Below are positions 1 through 8,162 of a stretch of DNA of 64,000 nucleotides, piece after piece. This DNA is from Dyadobacter sp. LHD-138 (lineage in GTDB: Bacteria; Bacteroidota; Bacteroidia; Cytophagales; Spirosomataceae). The notes beneath the pieces are model-generated. The model had not been told where the DNA came from and made no database searches. It saw only the letters and a list, made by a program, of their open reading frames with translations. Both the position numbers and the translations under genes were made by a program. The number at the start of each line of letters is the position of its first letter. Position 1 is the stretch's first letter. The stretch is from positions 1 through 64,000 of the forward strand of contig NZ_JAVFVU010000040.1 in NCBI RefSeq assembly GCF_030929615.1, written 5' to 3'.

Positions 1-2
1 AG

Positions 3-101
3 CGAAGACTTTTCAGAGATGTTGAGAAAACCATAGAATCTTCTGAGGCAATGCTTGAAATTGCCTATTTATCAATTTTCTTAAACAGAATGACAAAATA
101 A
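3..101 (+). CDS. C-terminal end of an unknown protein, cut by the window edge
   Basis: A frame is open from base 3 to a TAA at 99-101 and gives 32 residues ending in LNRMTK. The residues look like the end of a helical protein, with a charged stretch (RDVEKTIESSEAM) followed by a hydrophobic helix (LEIAYLSIFL). It converges on the DUF6934 gene, leaving about 17 bases between the stops. I do not recognise the family. With so little visible, chance openness cannot be excluded, but the composition and the tight convergent arrangement favour a real gene. Confidence 0.45.
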   Translation, partial: RRLFRDVEKTIESSEAMLEIAYLSIFLNRMTK

Positions 102-118
102 ATATCCAAAACATACTC

Positions 119-582
119 TTAGGTTAACAATTTTAATTTTCTTGCCTCTTCGTTGCCTATTAGATAGAACTCATAGGACTTATCTAACTCGAAAAAACTT
201 GGGATGTTTTCGTTAACTCCAAAAATTATAAATTTTTCGGAAATCGTTTTCAATTCTCGTCCAATTATAATTCTGTATAGTCTATGCCTTCGCGGGTCAC
301 TACCTCTAAAAAGAACGAATTTGTGAGGATTTTTAATTAAAAAGTCGTCGATTATTTGAATAACAGTAGCTAAAACGGTTCTTAGGTCATTATTCTTTGT
401 TTCGGAAATATCGCTGATGTCTCCATTATCCAATACATCAAGTAAAGCTAAATTAAAGATATCAATCCATTCAGTTTGGCTCAAAAGGACAATCTTTCGA
501 ACCTCTTTTTCCAAACTAACACTAACAAATTCATAACGGTATTCTGTACGCGAAAGGTAAACGGATAGGGATTCTCATTCAT
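119..582 (-). pseudogene. DUF6934-family protein with an apparent frameshift near the N-terminus
   Basis: The main frame (about 131 residues from a TTG at 514) carries features I associate with the Bacteroidota family DUF6934: an FNLALLDV block, NNDLRTVLATVIQIIDDF, FRGSDPRRHRLYRIIIGREL and a closing YEFYLIG. The function of the family is unknown. This frame has no ATG. Read upstream it continues as RTEYRYEFVSVSLEKEV, which resembles the usual family N-terminus, and then meets a stop. The missing start is in another frame: an ATG at 582 gives MNENPYPFTFR, and the two frames join near base 550. The simplest reading is a single-base indel, either a real inactivation or a sequencing error. A TTG start at 514 is the alternative, but it would cut off conserved-looking residues. 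Confidence 0.6.
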
Positions 583-659
583 TTTATTGATCAGTGTGTG
601 TAATTATCTCAAATTTAACGTTTATATACTGATTATTAAAATCATCCTCCTCTGCATAC

Positions 660-692
660 TTGTGACCAACTGGTCAATTCTTATTATTTTTG
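660..692 (+). promoter_or_regulatory. Bacteroidota-type promoter upstream of the GSCFA gene
   Basis: TATTTTTG at 685-692 matches the TAnnTTTG -7 consensus of Bacteroidota. A TTG at 660-662 lies 22 bases upstream as a possible -33 element. The predicted transcript would start about 20 bases before the ATG at 717. Confidence 0.5.
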
Positions 693-716
693 TGCGCCCC
701 ATATTATACAGATAGA

Positions 717-1718
717 ATGAAGTCATTAGAATTGAATACAAAAGTCAGTTTAGCGTCCCATGACTGGAAAATAAATCATGGCTCGAACATATTAACCATC
801 GGCTCCTGTTTTGCAGAAGTATTGGGAAGTCAGCTGGATCATTATAAATTTCCTGTATTAAACAATCCTTTTGGAACCGTTTTTAACCCACTTTCGATTG
901 CGAAACTGATCGATCTGGCACTCGACGGAAAGGTGCCAAATGCAGGTTTGTACCACCAAAATGCGGATAATATATGGCTGCATCATGATTTTCACTCTTC
1001 GTTTTGGGCAACGACCCGGGAAGAGCTGGAAGCAAAACTGATAACAAAACTCAAAGAAGTAAGTCAGTTTATCGGAAGTGCCGACGTGCTGGTTCTGACT
1101 TTTGGAACGGCCTATGCCTACCGACATCGGGCCACCAACATACTCGTCGGCAATTGTCATAAAGTGCCCGCCGACCGGTTTGTGAAGGAATTGCTGCATA
1201 TTGATCAGATCAACATCAGTCTTGAACAAATTTTATTCAAACTGCAATCGCTGCGCCGGGATCTGAAAATTATCCTGACCGTCAGCCCTGTTCGTCATAC
1301 GAAGGACACGTTGCCGTTGAATCAGGTAAGTAAGTCAACATTGCGTTTGGTTTGTCATCGTTTATCAGAGAAATTCCGTCAGGTCGAATATTTTCCTTCG
1401 TATGAGATCATGATCGATGAGCTCCGGGATTATCGTTTTTATAAATCTGACCTTATTCACCCCAACAGTGTAGCAGAGGACTATATCTTTCGTACTTTTG
1501 CGGACGAATTGATGGATATGCCGGCACTTGAATTCATGAAAGAGTGGGACGGGATTCTGAAAATGATGAACCACAGACCGAAGCATGGATTGACAGAGAG
1601 CCATTTTACATTGCTCAATACACTTCAAAGCAAATTGATTGGGCTGTCGGCTGCTACGAACTTGTCGGCTGAACTTGCAGAGATAAAAAGAAGAATTAAC
1701 GAATTTCCTGCCAATTGA
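717..1718 (+). CDS. GSCFA-domain (SGNH-like) protein
   Basis: This 333-residue protein carries the motif that names the GSCFA family, in LTIGSCFAEVLG near residue 29. The family belongs to the SGNH hydrolase fold: the GSCFA serine takes the place of the GDS serine, and a later DLIHPN block supplies a plausible Asp/His pair. The substrate is unknown. There is no signal peptide, so it is probably cytoplasmic. The open frame extends back to a TTG at 690, but that codon overlaps the predicted -7 element; the ATG at 717 is preferred. The gene stands alone before mrp. Confidence 0.85.
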   Translation: MKSLELNTKVSLASHDWKINHGSNILTIGSCFAEVLGSQLDHYKFPVLNNPFGTVFNPLSIAKLIDLALDGKVPNAGLYHQNADNIWLHHDFHSSFWATTREELEAKLITKLKEVSQFIGSADVLVLTFGTAYAYRHRATNILVGNCHKVPADRFVKELLHIDQINISLEQILFKLQSLRRDLKIILTVSPVRHTKDTLPLNQVSKSTLRLVCHRLSEKFRQVEYFPSYEIMIDELRDYRFYKSDLIHPNSVAEDYIFRTFADELMDMPALEFMKEWDGILKMMNHRPKHGLTESHFTLLNTLQSKLIGLSAATNLSAELAEIKRRINEFPAN

Positions 1719-1833
1719 TAAACTCATTCATCATAATTGGTGTTCAATTGTATCAGGTAATTAAATAAAAGGCTTGGATATTCCTCCAATCCATATCCAG
1801 TACCGCTACGGGTTTTCGTGCGAAATAATAACA

Positions 1834-2943
1834 ATGGGCGAATTTACAATTAACAAAGAAAAAGTACTTCAGGCTTTGAGTACTGTTCAGGAGCCGGACC
1901 TAAAACAGGATCTGGTAACATTGAACATGATTCAGGACATCGAAATTGGTGTAAATCAGGTGAAATTTACGGTTGTATTAACAACGCCTGCTTGCCCGTT
2001 GAAAGAATTAATACGCAGAATGTGTGTCGAGGCAATCCACACGCATCTGAATCCCGACGTCGAGGTTAACATCAATCTGACAGCCAACGTAACAAGTATC
2101 AGACCATTGGGTGCTGCCTTGATTCCGGGTGTGAAAAATGTAATCGCGATCTCTTCCGGCAAAGGCGGGGTAGGGAAATCTACCGTTACGGCAAACCTTG
2201 CCATGGCTTTACACCGCTCGGGAGCTTCCGTTGGTATTATCGATGCGGATATTTCCGGCCCTTCGATTCCCTTGATGTTTGGTGCTGAAAATATGCAGCC
2301 AACCATTACGCCGAGGGACGGAAAGAACTACATCAATCCGATTCGTCAGTATGGAATAAAAATGATATCCATCGGTTTTTTAACGCCTCCCGACAGTGCA
2401 GTAGTTTGGCGTGGCCCGATGGCGAGCCAGGCGCTGAAACAATTTTTCGGTGACACCGACTGGGGTGATCTGGATTATTTGCTGATTGACCTTCCTCCCG
2501 GAACAAGTGACATTCACCTGACGCTGGTACAAACCGTGCCGGTAACCGGTGCTGTTATTGTAACAACACCACAAAAAGTGGCGCTGGCTGATGCCGTGAA
2601 AGGGATGTCGATGTTCAGGCAGCCGCAAATCAATGTGCCCATTTTGGGTGTTATTGAAAACATGGCGTGGTTTACACCGGAAGAACTTCCTGAAAACAAA
2701 TACCATATTTTTGGAAAAGGTGGCGGACAGTCGCTGGCTGATAAATTTGACGTACCTTTGTTGGGACAAATTCCTTTGGTACAAGGCATTCGCGAGGCAG
2801 GTGACGAAGGTCGTCCGGCTGTAATGGATACGAATTCTATCGTGAATGAGGCATTTCGTGAGGCTGCGGAAGGATTGGCGCAACAGGTTGCTATCCGGAA
2901 CGCGACAAAGGAAAAGACACAAATGGTAGAAATTCAGGCTTAG
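1834..2943 (+). CDS. mrp: Mrp/NBP35-family iron-sulfur cluster carrier ATPase
   Basis: This 369-residue protein has an N-terminal MIP18 (DUF59) domain in residues 1-95, including TTPACPL, and a deviant Walker A P-loop, SGKGGVGKST, at about residues 108-117. DLPPGTSD is the Walker B-like region. Family members hold and transfer Fe-S clusters in the cytoplasm. The CxxC that bridges a cluster in many homologues is absent: the matching region reads ENMAWFTPEELPENKYHIFG. I associate this form with Bacteroidota. The ATG at 1834 starts a typical N-terminus; the frame itself opens at a TTG at 1774. The NifU-domain gene follows 63 bases downstream, which supports an Fe-S role. Confidence 0.92.
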   Translation: MGEFTINKEKVLQALSTVQEPDLKQDLVTLNMIQDIEIGVNQVKFTVVLTTPACPLKELIRRMCVEAIHTHLNPDVEVNINLTANVTSIRPLGAALIPGVKNVIAISSGKGGVGKSTVTANLAMALHRSGASVGIIDADISGPSIPLMFGAENMQPTITPRDGKNYINPIRQYGIKMISIGFLTPPDSAVVWRGPMASQALKQFFGDTDWGDLDYLLIDLPPGTSDIHLTLVQTVPVTGAVIVTTPQKVALADAVKGMSMFRQPQINVPILGVIENMAWFTPEELPENKYHIFGKGGGQSLADKFDVPLLGQIPLVQGIREAGDEGRPAVMDTNSIVNEAFREAAEGLAQQVAIRNATKEKTQMVEIQA

Positions 2944-3006
2944 TTATTAACTTAGTTTGACTTTATCAATAAATTCTTGCATATTACCGAATAGACTTTT
3001 TTAATA

Positions 3007-3264
3007 ATGGATTCAAGAGAAAAAACATTAGAACTAATTGAGCAGGCGTTGGAAACTGTTCGTCCGTATCTTCATGCAGACGGCGGTGATGTGAAGCTGG
3101 TAGAATTGACAGATGACCTTACTGTAAGACTTGAATTGATGGGTTCATGCCAAAGCTGCCCGATGAGCGCAATGACTTTCCGTGCCGGACTTGAAGAATC
3201 GATTCGTAAAGCGGTTCCTCACATCAACCGTGTGGTAGCGTCCAATGTGCCGTCATTAGCATAA
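3007..3264 (+). CDS. NifU C-terminal-domain iron-sulfur scaffold protein
   Basis: An 85-residue protein consisting only of the NifU C-terminal domain. It has the conserved PYLHADGGDVKLV block at residues 19-31 and the cluster-binding CxxC in GSCQSCPMS near residues 42-50. Such proteins (NfuA- or Nfu-like) carry a 4Fe-4S cluster between dimers and pass it to target proteins. Its place just after mrp suggests the two are co-transcribed and share client proteins. The length fits a single-domain Nfu protein, and the ATG is clear. Confidence 0.93.
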   Translation: MDSREKTLELIEQALETVRPYLHADGGDVKLVELTDDLTVRLELMGSCQSCPMSAMTFRAGLEESIRKAVPHINRVVASNVPSLA

Positions 3265-3265
3265 C

Positions 3266-3290
3266 CGTTTGTTTATCCGGTAAACAAACG
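3266..3290 (+). terminator. Hairpin after the NifU-domain gene
   Basis: CGTTTGTTTA (3266-3275) pairs perfectly with TAAACAAACG (3281-3290) around a TCCGG loop. No T-run follows, so it is a weak terminator or a 3'-end stabiliser of the mrp transcript. Confidence 0.4.
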
Positions 3291-3417
3291 CAATTCAATC
3301 AAGCTGTACAGGCTTCGTTGAAATAAATATTTCCTATGCACCATTCGTTGCAATTGATTCATTTTAAATACTGCTTATATTGCAGGTACGTTTTAAATGC
3401 ATTAATCAGGCAATAAT

Positions 3418-5163
3418 ATGCGCATAGGAGTTTTTTTTGGAGGTCCCTCCCGCGAAAGGGAAATTTCATTTGCGGGTGGGAAAACCGCTTTCGAATACTT
3501 AGATAAATCACTTTTTACCCCGGTTCCGATTTTCGTTGACAGCTTCGGTCGCTTTATAAAATTGGAACATGCTCTGATGTACTCGAAAGAAATCAGAGAT
3601 TTTTACCCGACAAAAAGTAATCAGACAGGTGATTTTAACACTTATATAGAGTCATTTCCACAATTGGCAAAGGAGCCGGTTTCTCCGGAAATCGGTACCC
3701 TGTTATCGCCGGACCAGTTTAAGGATCATTTTGAGTTCGCATTCCTTGCCATGCACGGGCCCGACTGTGAGGACGGTGCTATTCAGGGTTTGCTTGAATG
3801 GTTTAAAATTCCATACAGCGGACCTGGGTTAATGGGTTCTGCGGTAGGAATTGATAAAATTCTCCAAAATGAAATGATCGCCCTGGTGAATAACCAGCAA
3901 AAGAAAAGCTGGACACTACGCCATGAACAGTGGATTCCACGCGAATACGCCATTCTTTTTCAGGTGCTGAAAAAACATTTAGGTTTACCGTTGGTGGTGA
4001 AGGCGCCGCATCAGGGCTCTTCCATTGGTGTTGCGATTGTAAAAGAAGATTCCCTCGACGCTTTTGTAGCTGCGATTAACCAGTGTTTTTTCCAGGTTGA
4101 ACTTGACAGCAAAACGTGGAAAGCGCTGGATGCTGCCGGTAAACACGGCTATGCACAGCGCATGGCTAATCTGGATGAAGGTATCGGTTTTCCTGTTGTT
4201 GTCAATGGCGGCAAGATCATTAACCATCCAAAAGATCTGATCGAACAGCTTGACAGTATCTTTGCGGTGCAGGATGAGATTGTTGTTTTGAGCAGCGTAA
4301 ATGCCGAAGATCAGATTTTGCTGGAAGAGTTTATCGAAGGTCAGGAGTTTTCTTGCGGCTGTATACAGTTTGACAATGGAAAACCGCTGGCACTGCCTCC
4401 AAGCGAAGTGATCAAGATGGTTGACGTATTTGATTTTAATGCCAAATACAAGCCGGGAGCAAGCCGTAAAAGAATTCCTGTTGATGCTTCTCTTGAAAAA
4501 AATCAGGAAATTCAGAAAGTCATTGCTGAGGTTTTTCAGCAATTGGGTATTACGGTATGCGTGCGTATTGACGGATTTTTAACACCGGACGGAACTATTT
4601 TACTGCACGACCCTAACACCATCCCGGGTATGTCGCCGACTTCTTTCATTTTTAAACAAATGGCTGAAATCGGATTAAATGTTACCCAGGCCTTAACGTA
4701 TTTCATCCGCCAATCCATCCGTGAGAGAATACGTTTGGGGAAAGATACCTGGAGTCTCCGGCATTTACTGGAACGCCTCGATGAGAAAATAACCATAGCT
4801 AAAACAGCTGTTAAACCGCTTAAAGGAATTCTTTTTGAGGCTACCGATGCGCAGTATGTTTTGGCAAGGCAGGAGTACGGCCGTTTGAACGCGGAAGGCC
4901 TTGTGAAGCCAGTTCCCGTTTTACATGGAGCGGATGGTAAATATTATCAGCTGCCTAATCCTTTTATGTTTAAGGAATACATTGCGGATGTGGAAATTTT
5001 GCTCGCCGAAGGAAGACACCCATTATTGACAGAAACGGCCGAAAAAGCACGATCACTGACCGATTTTTTTGCGGGGCAAGTAGACGATCAGGTACACATT
5101 TTCAACGACATAGAATCAATCGAATTAATTCGAGAGTGGTTCGTAGTCAAAATTAACAATTAA
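3418..5163 (+). CDS. Long D-alanine--D-alanine ligase-like ATP-grasp enzyme
   Basis: This 581-residue protein starts with RIGVFFGGPSREREISFAGG, the signature of the D-Ala-D-Ala ligase N-terminal domain. ATP-grasp elements follow: KAPHQGSSIGVAIV (about residues 195-208), LLEEFIEGQEFSCG, VRIDGFL, and a metal-binding and substrate loop HDPNTIPGMSPTS near residue 400. Typical Ddl enzymes are 310-370 residues, so this one carries an insert in the ATP-grasp part and a C-terminal extension of about 150 residues. The classical loop has NEINT where this protein has HDPNT, keeping an acid and the Asn. I infer a role in peptidoglycan D-Ala-D-Ala synthesis, but a related amino-acid ligase is possible. 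The ATG follows a 153-base gap. Confidence 0.78.
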   Translation: MRIGVFFGGPSREREISFAGGKTAFEYLDKSLFTPVPIFVDSFGRFIKLEHALMYSKEIRDFYPTKSNQTGDFNTYIESFPQLAKEPVSPEIGTLLSPDQFKDHFEFAFLAMHGPDCEDGAIQGLLEWFKIPYSGPGLMGSAVGIDKILQNEMIALVNNQQKKSWTLRHEQWIPREYAILFQVLKKHLGLPLVVKAPHQGSSIGVAIVKEDSLDAFVAAINQCFFQVELDSKTWKALDAAGKHGYAQRMANLDEGIGFPVVVNGGKIINHPKDLIEQLDSIFAVQDEIVVLSSVNAEDQILLEEFIEGQEFSCGCIQFDNGKPLALPPSEVIKMVDVFDFNAKYKPGASRKRIPVDASLEKNQEIQKVIAEVFQQLGITVCVRIDGFLTPDGTILLHDPNTIPGMSPTSFIFKQMAEIGLNVTQALTYFIRQSIRERIRLGKDTWSLRHLLERLDEKITIAKTAVKPLKGILFEATDAQYVLARQEYGRLNAEGLVKPVPVLHGADGKYYQLPNPFMFKEYIADVEILLAEGRHPLLTETAEKARSLTDFFAGQVDDQVHIFNDIESIELIREWFVVKINN

Positions 5164-5185
5164 TAAATTTCACATTTTAAAGGAT

Positions 5186-5214
5186 AAAAAAGAGCTTGTG
5201 TAAAGCTCTTTTTT
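5186..5214 (+). terminator. Intrinsic terminator after the Ddl-like gene
   Basis: A 12-bp perfect stem (5186-5197 with 5203-5214) around the loop GTGTA ends in a run of six T. It has A-tracts on the 5' side, so it could also work on the other strand. Confidence 0.85.
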
Positions 5215-5319
5215 AGTAAATTTCATTTTCGGCATTTTCCGGCCGGGCTTAAAAAACTCGGTTTCGGGATAATGTGAACTTTTAATTGAATTTTTTGACC
5301 CCGATAATTTGACGAACCA

Positions 5320-8010
5320 ATGGTACATGGCGCAGAAAAAGTACGATTAAGCCTTCAGAAAGAAAATAAAGGTTGGAAAAAGTGGGGGCCTTATCTCTCT
5401 GAGCGTCAGTGGGGAACTGTGCGTGAAGATTACAGCAGTAACGGTGATGCCTGGAATTATATAACCCATGAAATGGCGTTATCCAAAACCTACCGATGGG
5501 GAGAAGACGGAATCGGCGGATTTTCTGATAACAAACAGCATATTTGTCTCTCTTTTGCTTTCTGGAACCATCAGGATAAATTTTTGAAGGAAAGGATTTT
5601 TGGGCTAACAAACCGGGAATCCAATCATGGTGAGGATGTGAAGGAAATGTATTATTATCTGGATAGTACGCCGACACATTCTTATACCAAAATGCTGTAT
5701 AAGTACCCCCAGCAGGCGTTTCCTTATGACAAACTACGTCAGGAAAACGGCAGGCGAGGGAAAGACGATCCCGAATACGAAATCATGGATACGGGTGTGT
5801 TCGATAACAATGAGTATTTCGATATTTTTATTGAGCATGCAAAGGCCGATGAGCAGGATATCATGATGAAAGTTACGGTGCACAACCGTGGCCCGAAAGA
5901 TGCCCCGATCACCGTCCTGCCGACCATTATGTTCAGAAACACCTGGTCGTGGGGCTATGAGGCTTTCAATTACAAGCCTATGATGAACGGAATTTCCACC
6001 CGTTTGATCGAGGTGACGCACCGTAAGCATGGAAAGTATAATCTTTATCTGGACAATGCAGACGAGCTGTTGTTCTGTGAGAATGAATCCAATCTTAAAA
6101 AATTATATGGAACGGCCAATAGCACGGCCTATCCAAAAGACGGTATTAATGATTACATCGTAAGCGATCGGAAAAGCCAGACGATAAATCCGAACAATAT
6201 TGGCACCAAGGCCTCGGGCAGATTTACGAAAACGATCAAGGCGGGGGAGAGTGCTACTTTTCGTCTTCGTTTTGTTAATCACTCTATTTCGGAGCCTTTT
6301 GGCGGATTTGAGGATCTTTTTGCAAAAAGAATCCGTGAAGCGGATGAGTTTTATGACGATATCCAGAAAGACGTTACCGATGCAGATCTCCGCTCGGTCC
6401 AGCGCCAGTCTTATGCCGGGATGTTGTGGAGCAAGCAATTTTATTACTACAATGTATACGAATGGCTGAAGGGTGATCCGGCCCAGCCAGAACCGAATCA
6501 GGGACGAAAGTGGGGCAGGAATTCGGGCTGGAAGCATTTGTATTCGGCCAATATTATCTCCATGCCCGATAAGTGGGAATATCCGTGGTTTGCAGCCTGG
6601 GATCTTGCTTTTCATTGTGTGCCGTTGGCGCGTGTCGATGCCGATTTTGCGAAGCGGCAGCTGGAAATTTTGCTTCGGGAATATTACATGCATCCCAATG
6701 GCCAGATTCCGGCCTATGAGTGGAATTTTTCGGATGTAAATCCGCCTGTTCATGGCTGGGCAACATGGAAGGTGTACGAGATTGACCGCGAACAGAATAA
6801 TGGTGTTGGCGATATCGAATTCCTGGAAAAGATATTCCACAAATTGCTGCTTAATTTCACATGGTGGGTGAATCAGAAGGATGATACCGGAAATAATATT
6901 TTCAGCGGTGGATTCCTCGGGCTGGATAACATTGGTGTATTCGACCGGTCGACGCCTATGCCTTTTGGTGGTAAACTGCAACAGGCTGATGCAACCGGCT
7001 GGATGGCGATGTATACGCTGAATATGCTTCGAATTTCCGTAGAAATTGCCCTGGTGCACCCAGTTTACCAGGACATGGCATCGAAATTTTTCGAGCACTT
7101 CCTGCATATTGCCGGTGCTATGGAATCCATTGGTGGTAAAAATTCTTCGATCAGTTTGTGGGATGAGGAGGACCAGTTCTATTATGATGTGATTCATGTA
7201 CCAAACGGGCAGAGCATTCTTTTAAAAGTCCGCTCGATTGTAGGCCTGATCCCGCTTTTTGCAGTGGAAATTCTTGATCCTCAGAATCTTGATAAAATGC
7301 CAATTTTCAAGCGGCGTGTGGAGTGGGTTTTAGCAAATCGGCCCGATCTGGCGCGTTTGATCTCGCGTTGGTTTGAATCCGGAAAAGGCGAAAACAGATT
7401 ACTTTCTATTCTGCGCGGTCACCGGATGAAAATGATCATGAAGCGAATGCTGGATGAAAATGAATTCCTGTCTGATTTCGGTGTGCGTGCCTTATCGAAA
7501 TACCACAAAGAAAATCCGTACAAGTTTTACATCAATGGTGAGGTTTTACAGGTTGATTATACGCCTGGCGAGGCTTTAACCGACATTATGGGCGGTAATT
7601 CCAACTGGCGCGGGCCGATCTGGTTCCCGTTGAATTACCTAATTTTTGACTCGCTGATGAAATTCCACGCATACTATGGCGAGGATTTCCAGATCGAATA
7701 TCCGACAAATTCAGGGAACCTGGTTACGATCAAAGACGCGGCGATTGCGATTGCAAACCGTCTGATCAACATCTTTAAAAAGGATGCCGAGGGAAGAAGG
7801 GCATTTAACGGTGATGATGAAAAAATGCAAAATGATCCTAATTTCAGCGAACATATTTTATTCTATGAATATTTCCATGGAGATAATGGAAGAGGTTGCG
7901 GAGCAAATCACCAAACGGGCTGGACGGGCCTTGTTGCAGAACTCATTCATAAAACCGCACAGGAAAAAATGAAAGATTTTGCAAAAGAAGAATTGCCGGT
8001 AGGTAAATAA
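5320..8010 (+). CDS. GH63-like (MGH1-type) glycoside hydrolase, cytoplasmic
   Basis: This 896-residue protein has the layout of the large prokaryotic GH63 or mannosyl-oligosaccharide-glucosidase-like enzymes: an N-terminal beta-rich domain (about residues 1-350, with WGPYLSERQWGTVREDYS) and an (alpha/alpha)6 barrel (about 370-880). Recognisable blocks are WFAAWDLAFHCVPLA near residue 425, NGQIPAYEWNFSDVNPPVHGWA near 460 and NWRGPIWFPLN near 760. The family hydrolyses alpha-glucosidic bonds; the substrate here is not evident. There is no signal peptide, so it probably acts on imported or stored saccharides. The phosphohexomutase gene downstream fits glucose release and phosphorylation, though this is inference. 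Confidence 0.85.
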   Translation: MVHGAEKVRLSLQKENKGWKKWGPYLSERQWGTVREDYSSNGDAWNYITHEMALSKTYRWGEDGIGGFSDNKQHICLSFAFWNHQDKFLKERIFGLTNRESNHGEDVKEMYYYLDSTPTHSYTKMLYKYPQQAFPYDKLRQENGRRGKDDPEYEIMDTGVFDNNEYFDIFIEHAKADEQDIMMKVTVHNRGPKDAPITVLPTIMFRNTWSWGYEAFNYKPMMNGISTRLIEVTHRKHGKYNLYLDNADELLFCENESNLKKLYGTANSTAYPKDGINDYIVSDRKSQTINPNNIGTKASGRFTKTIKAGESATFRLRFVNHSISEPFGGFEDLFAKRIREADEFYDDIQKDVTDADLRSVQRQSYAGMLWSKQFYYYNVYEWLKGDPAQPEPNQGRKWGRNSGWKHLYSANIISMPDKWEYPWFAAWDLAFHCVPLARVDADFAKRQLEILLREYYMHPNGQIPAYEWNFSDVNPPVHGWATWKVYEIDREQNNGVGDIEFLEKIFHKLLLNFTWWVNQKDDTGNNIFSGGFLGLDNIGVFDRSTPMPFGGKLQQADATGWMAMYTLNMLRISVEIALVHPVYQDMASKFFEHFLHIAGAMESIGGKNSSISLWDEEDQFYYDVIHVPNGQSILLKVRSIVGLIPLFAVEILDPQNLDKMPIFKRRVEWVLANRPDLARLISRWFESGKGENRLLSILRGHRMKMIMKRMLDENEFLSDFGVRALSKYHKENPYKFYINGEVLQVDYTPGEALTDIMGGNSNWRGPIWFPLNYLIFDSLMKFHAYYGEDFQIEYPTNSGNLVTIKDAAIAIANRLINIFKKDAEGRRAFNGDDEKMQNDPNFSEHILFYEYFHGDNGRGCGANHQTGWTGLVAELIHKTAQEKMKDFAKEELPVGK

Positions 8011-8162
8011 TTGCGGTATATTTTTACTTTTATAAAATTAATAACGCAACGAGAACGATATTTTTAGTCTTTTTGCTGCTTACAATCCGTAGAAAGATTT
8101 TACGGTAAAAAGGCTGAATTTTACAAATTAACTGTTTCTGAAAACCATCTTTTTAATTAATT

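Noticed and set aside
6103-7197. A 364-codon open frame on the minus strand opposite the GH63-like gene
   Set aside because: It lies wholly within a well-supported gene on the other strand and has no recognisable domain or start context; it is a shadow frame.
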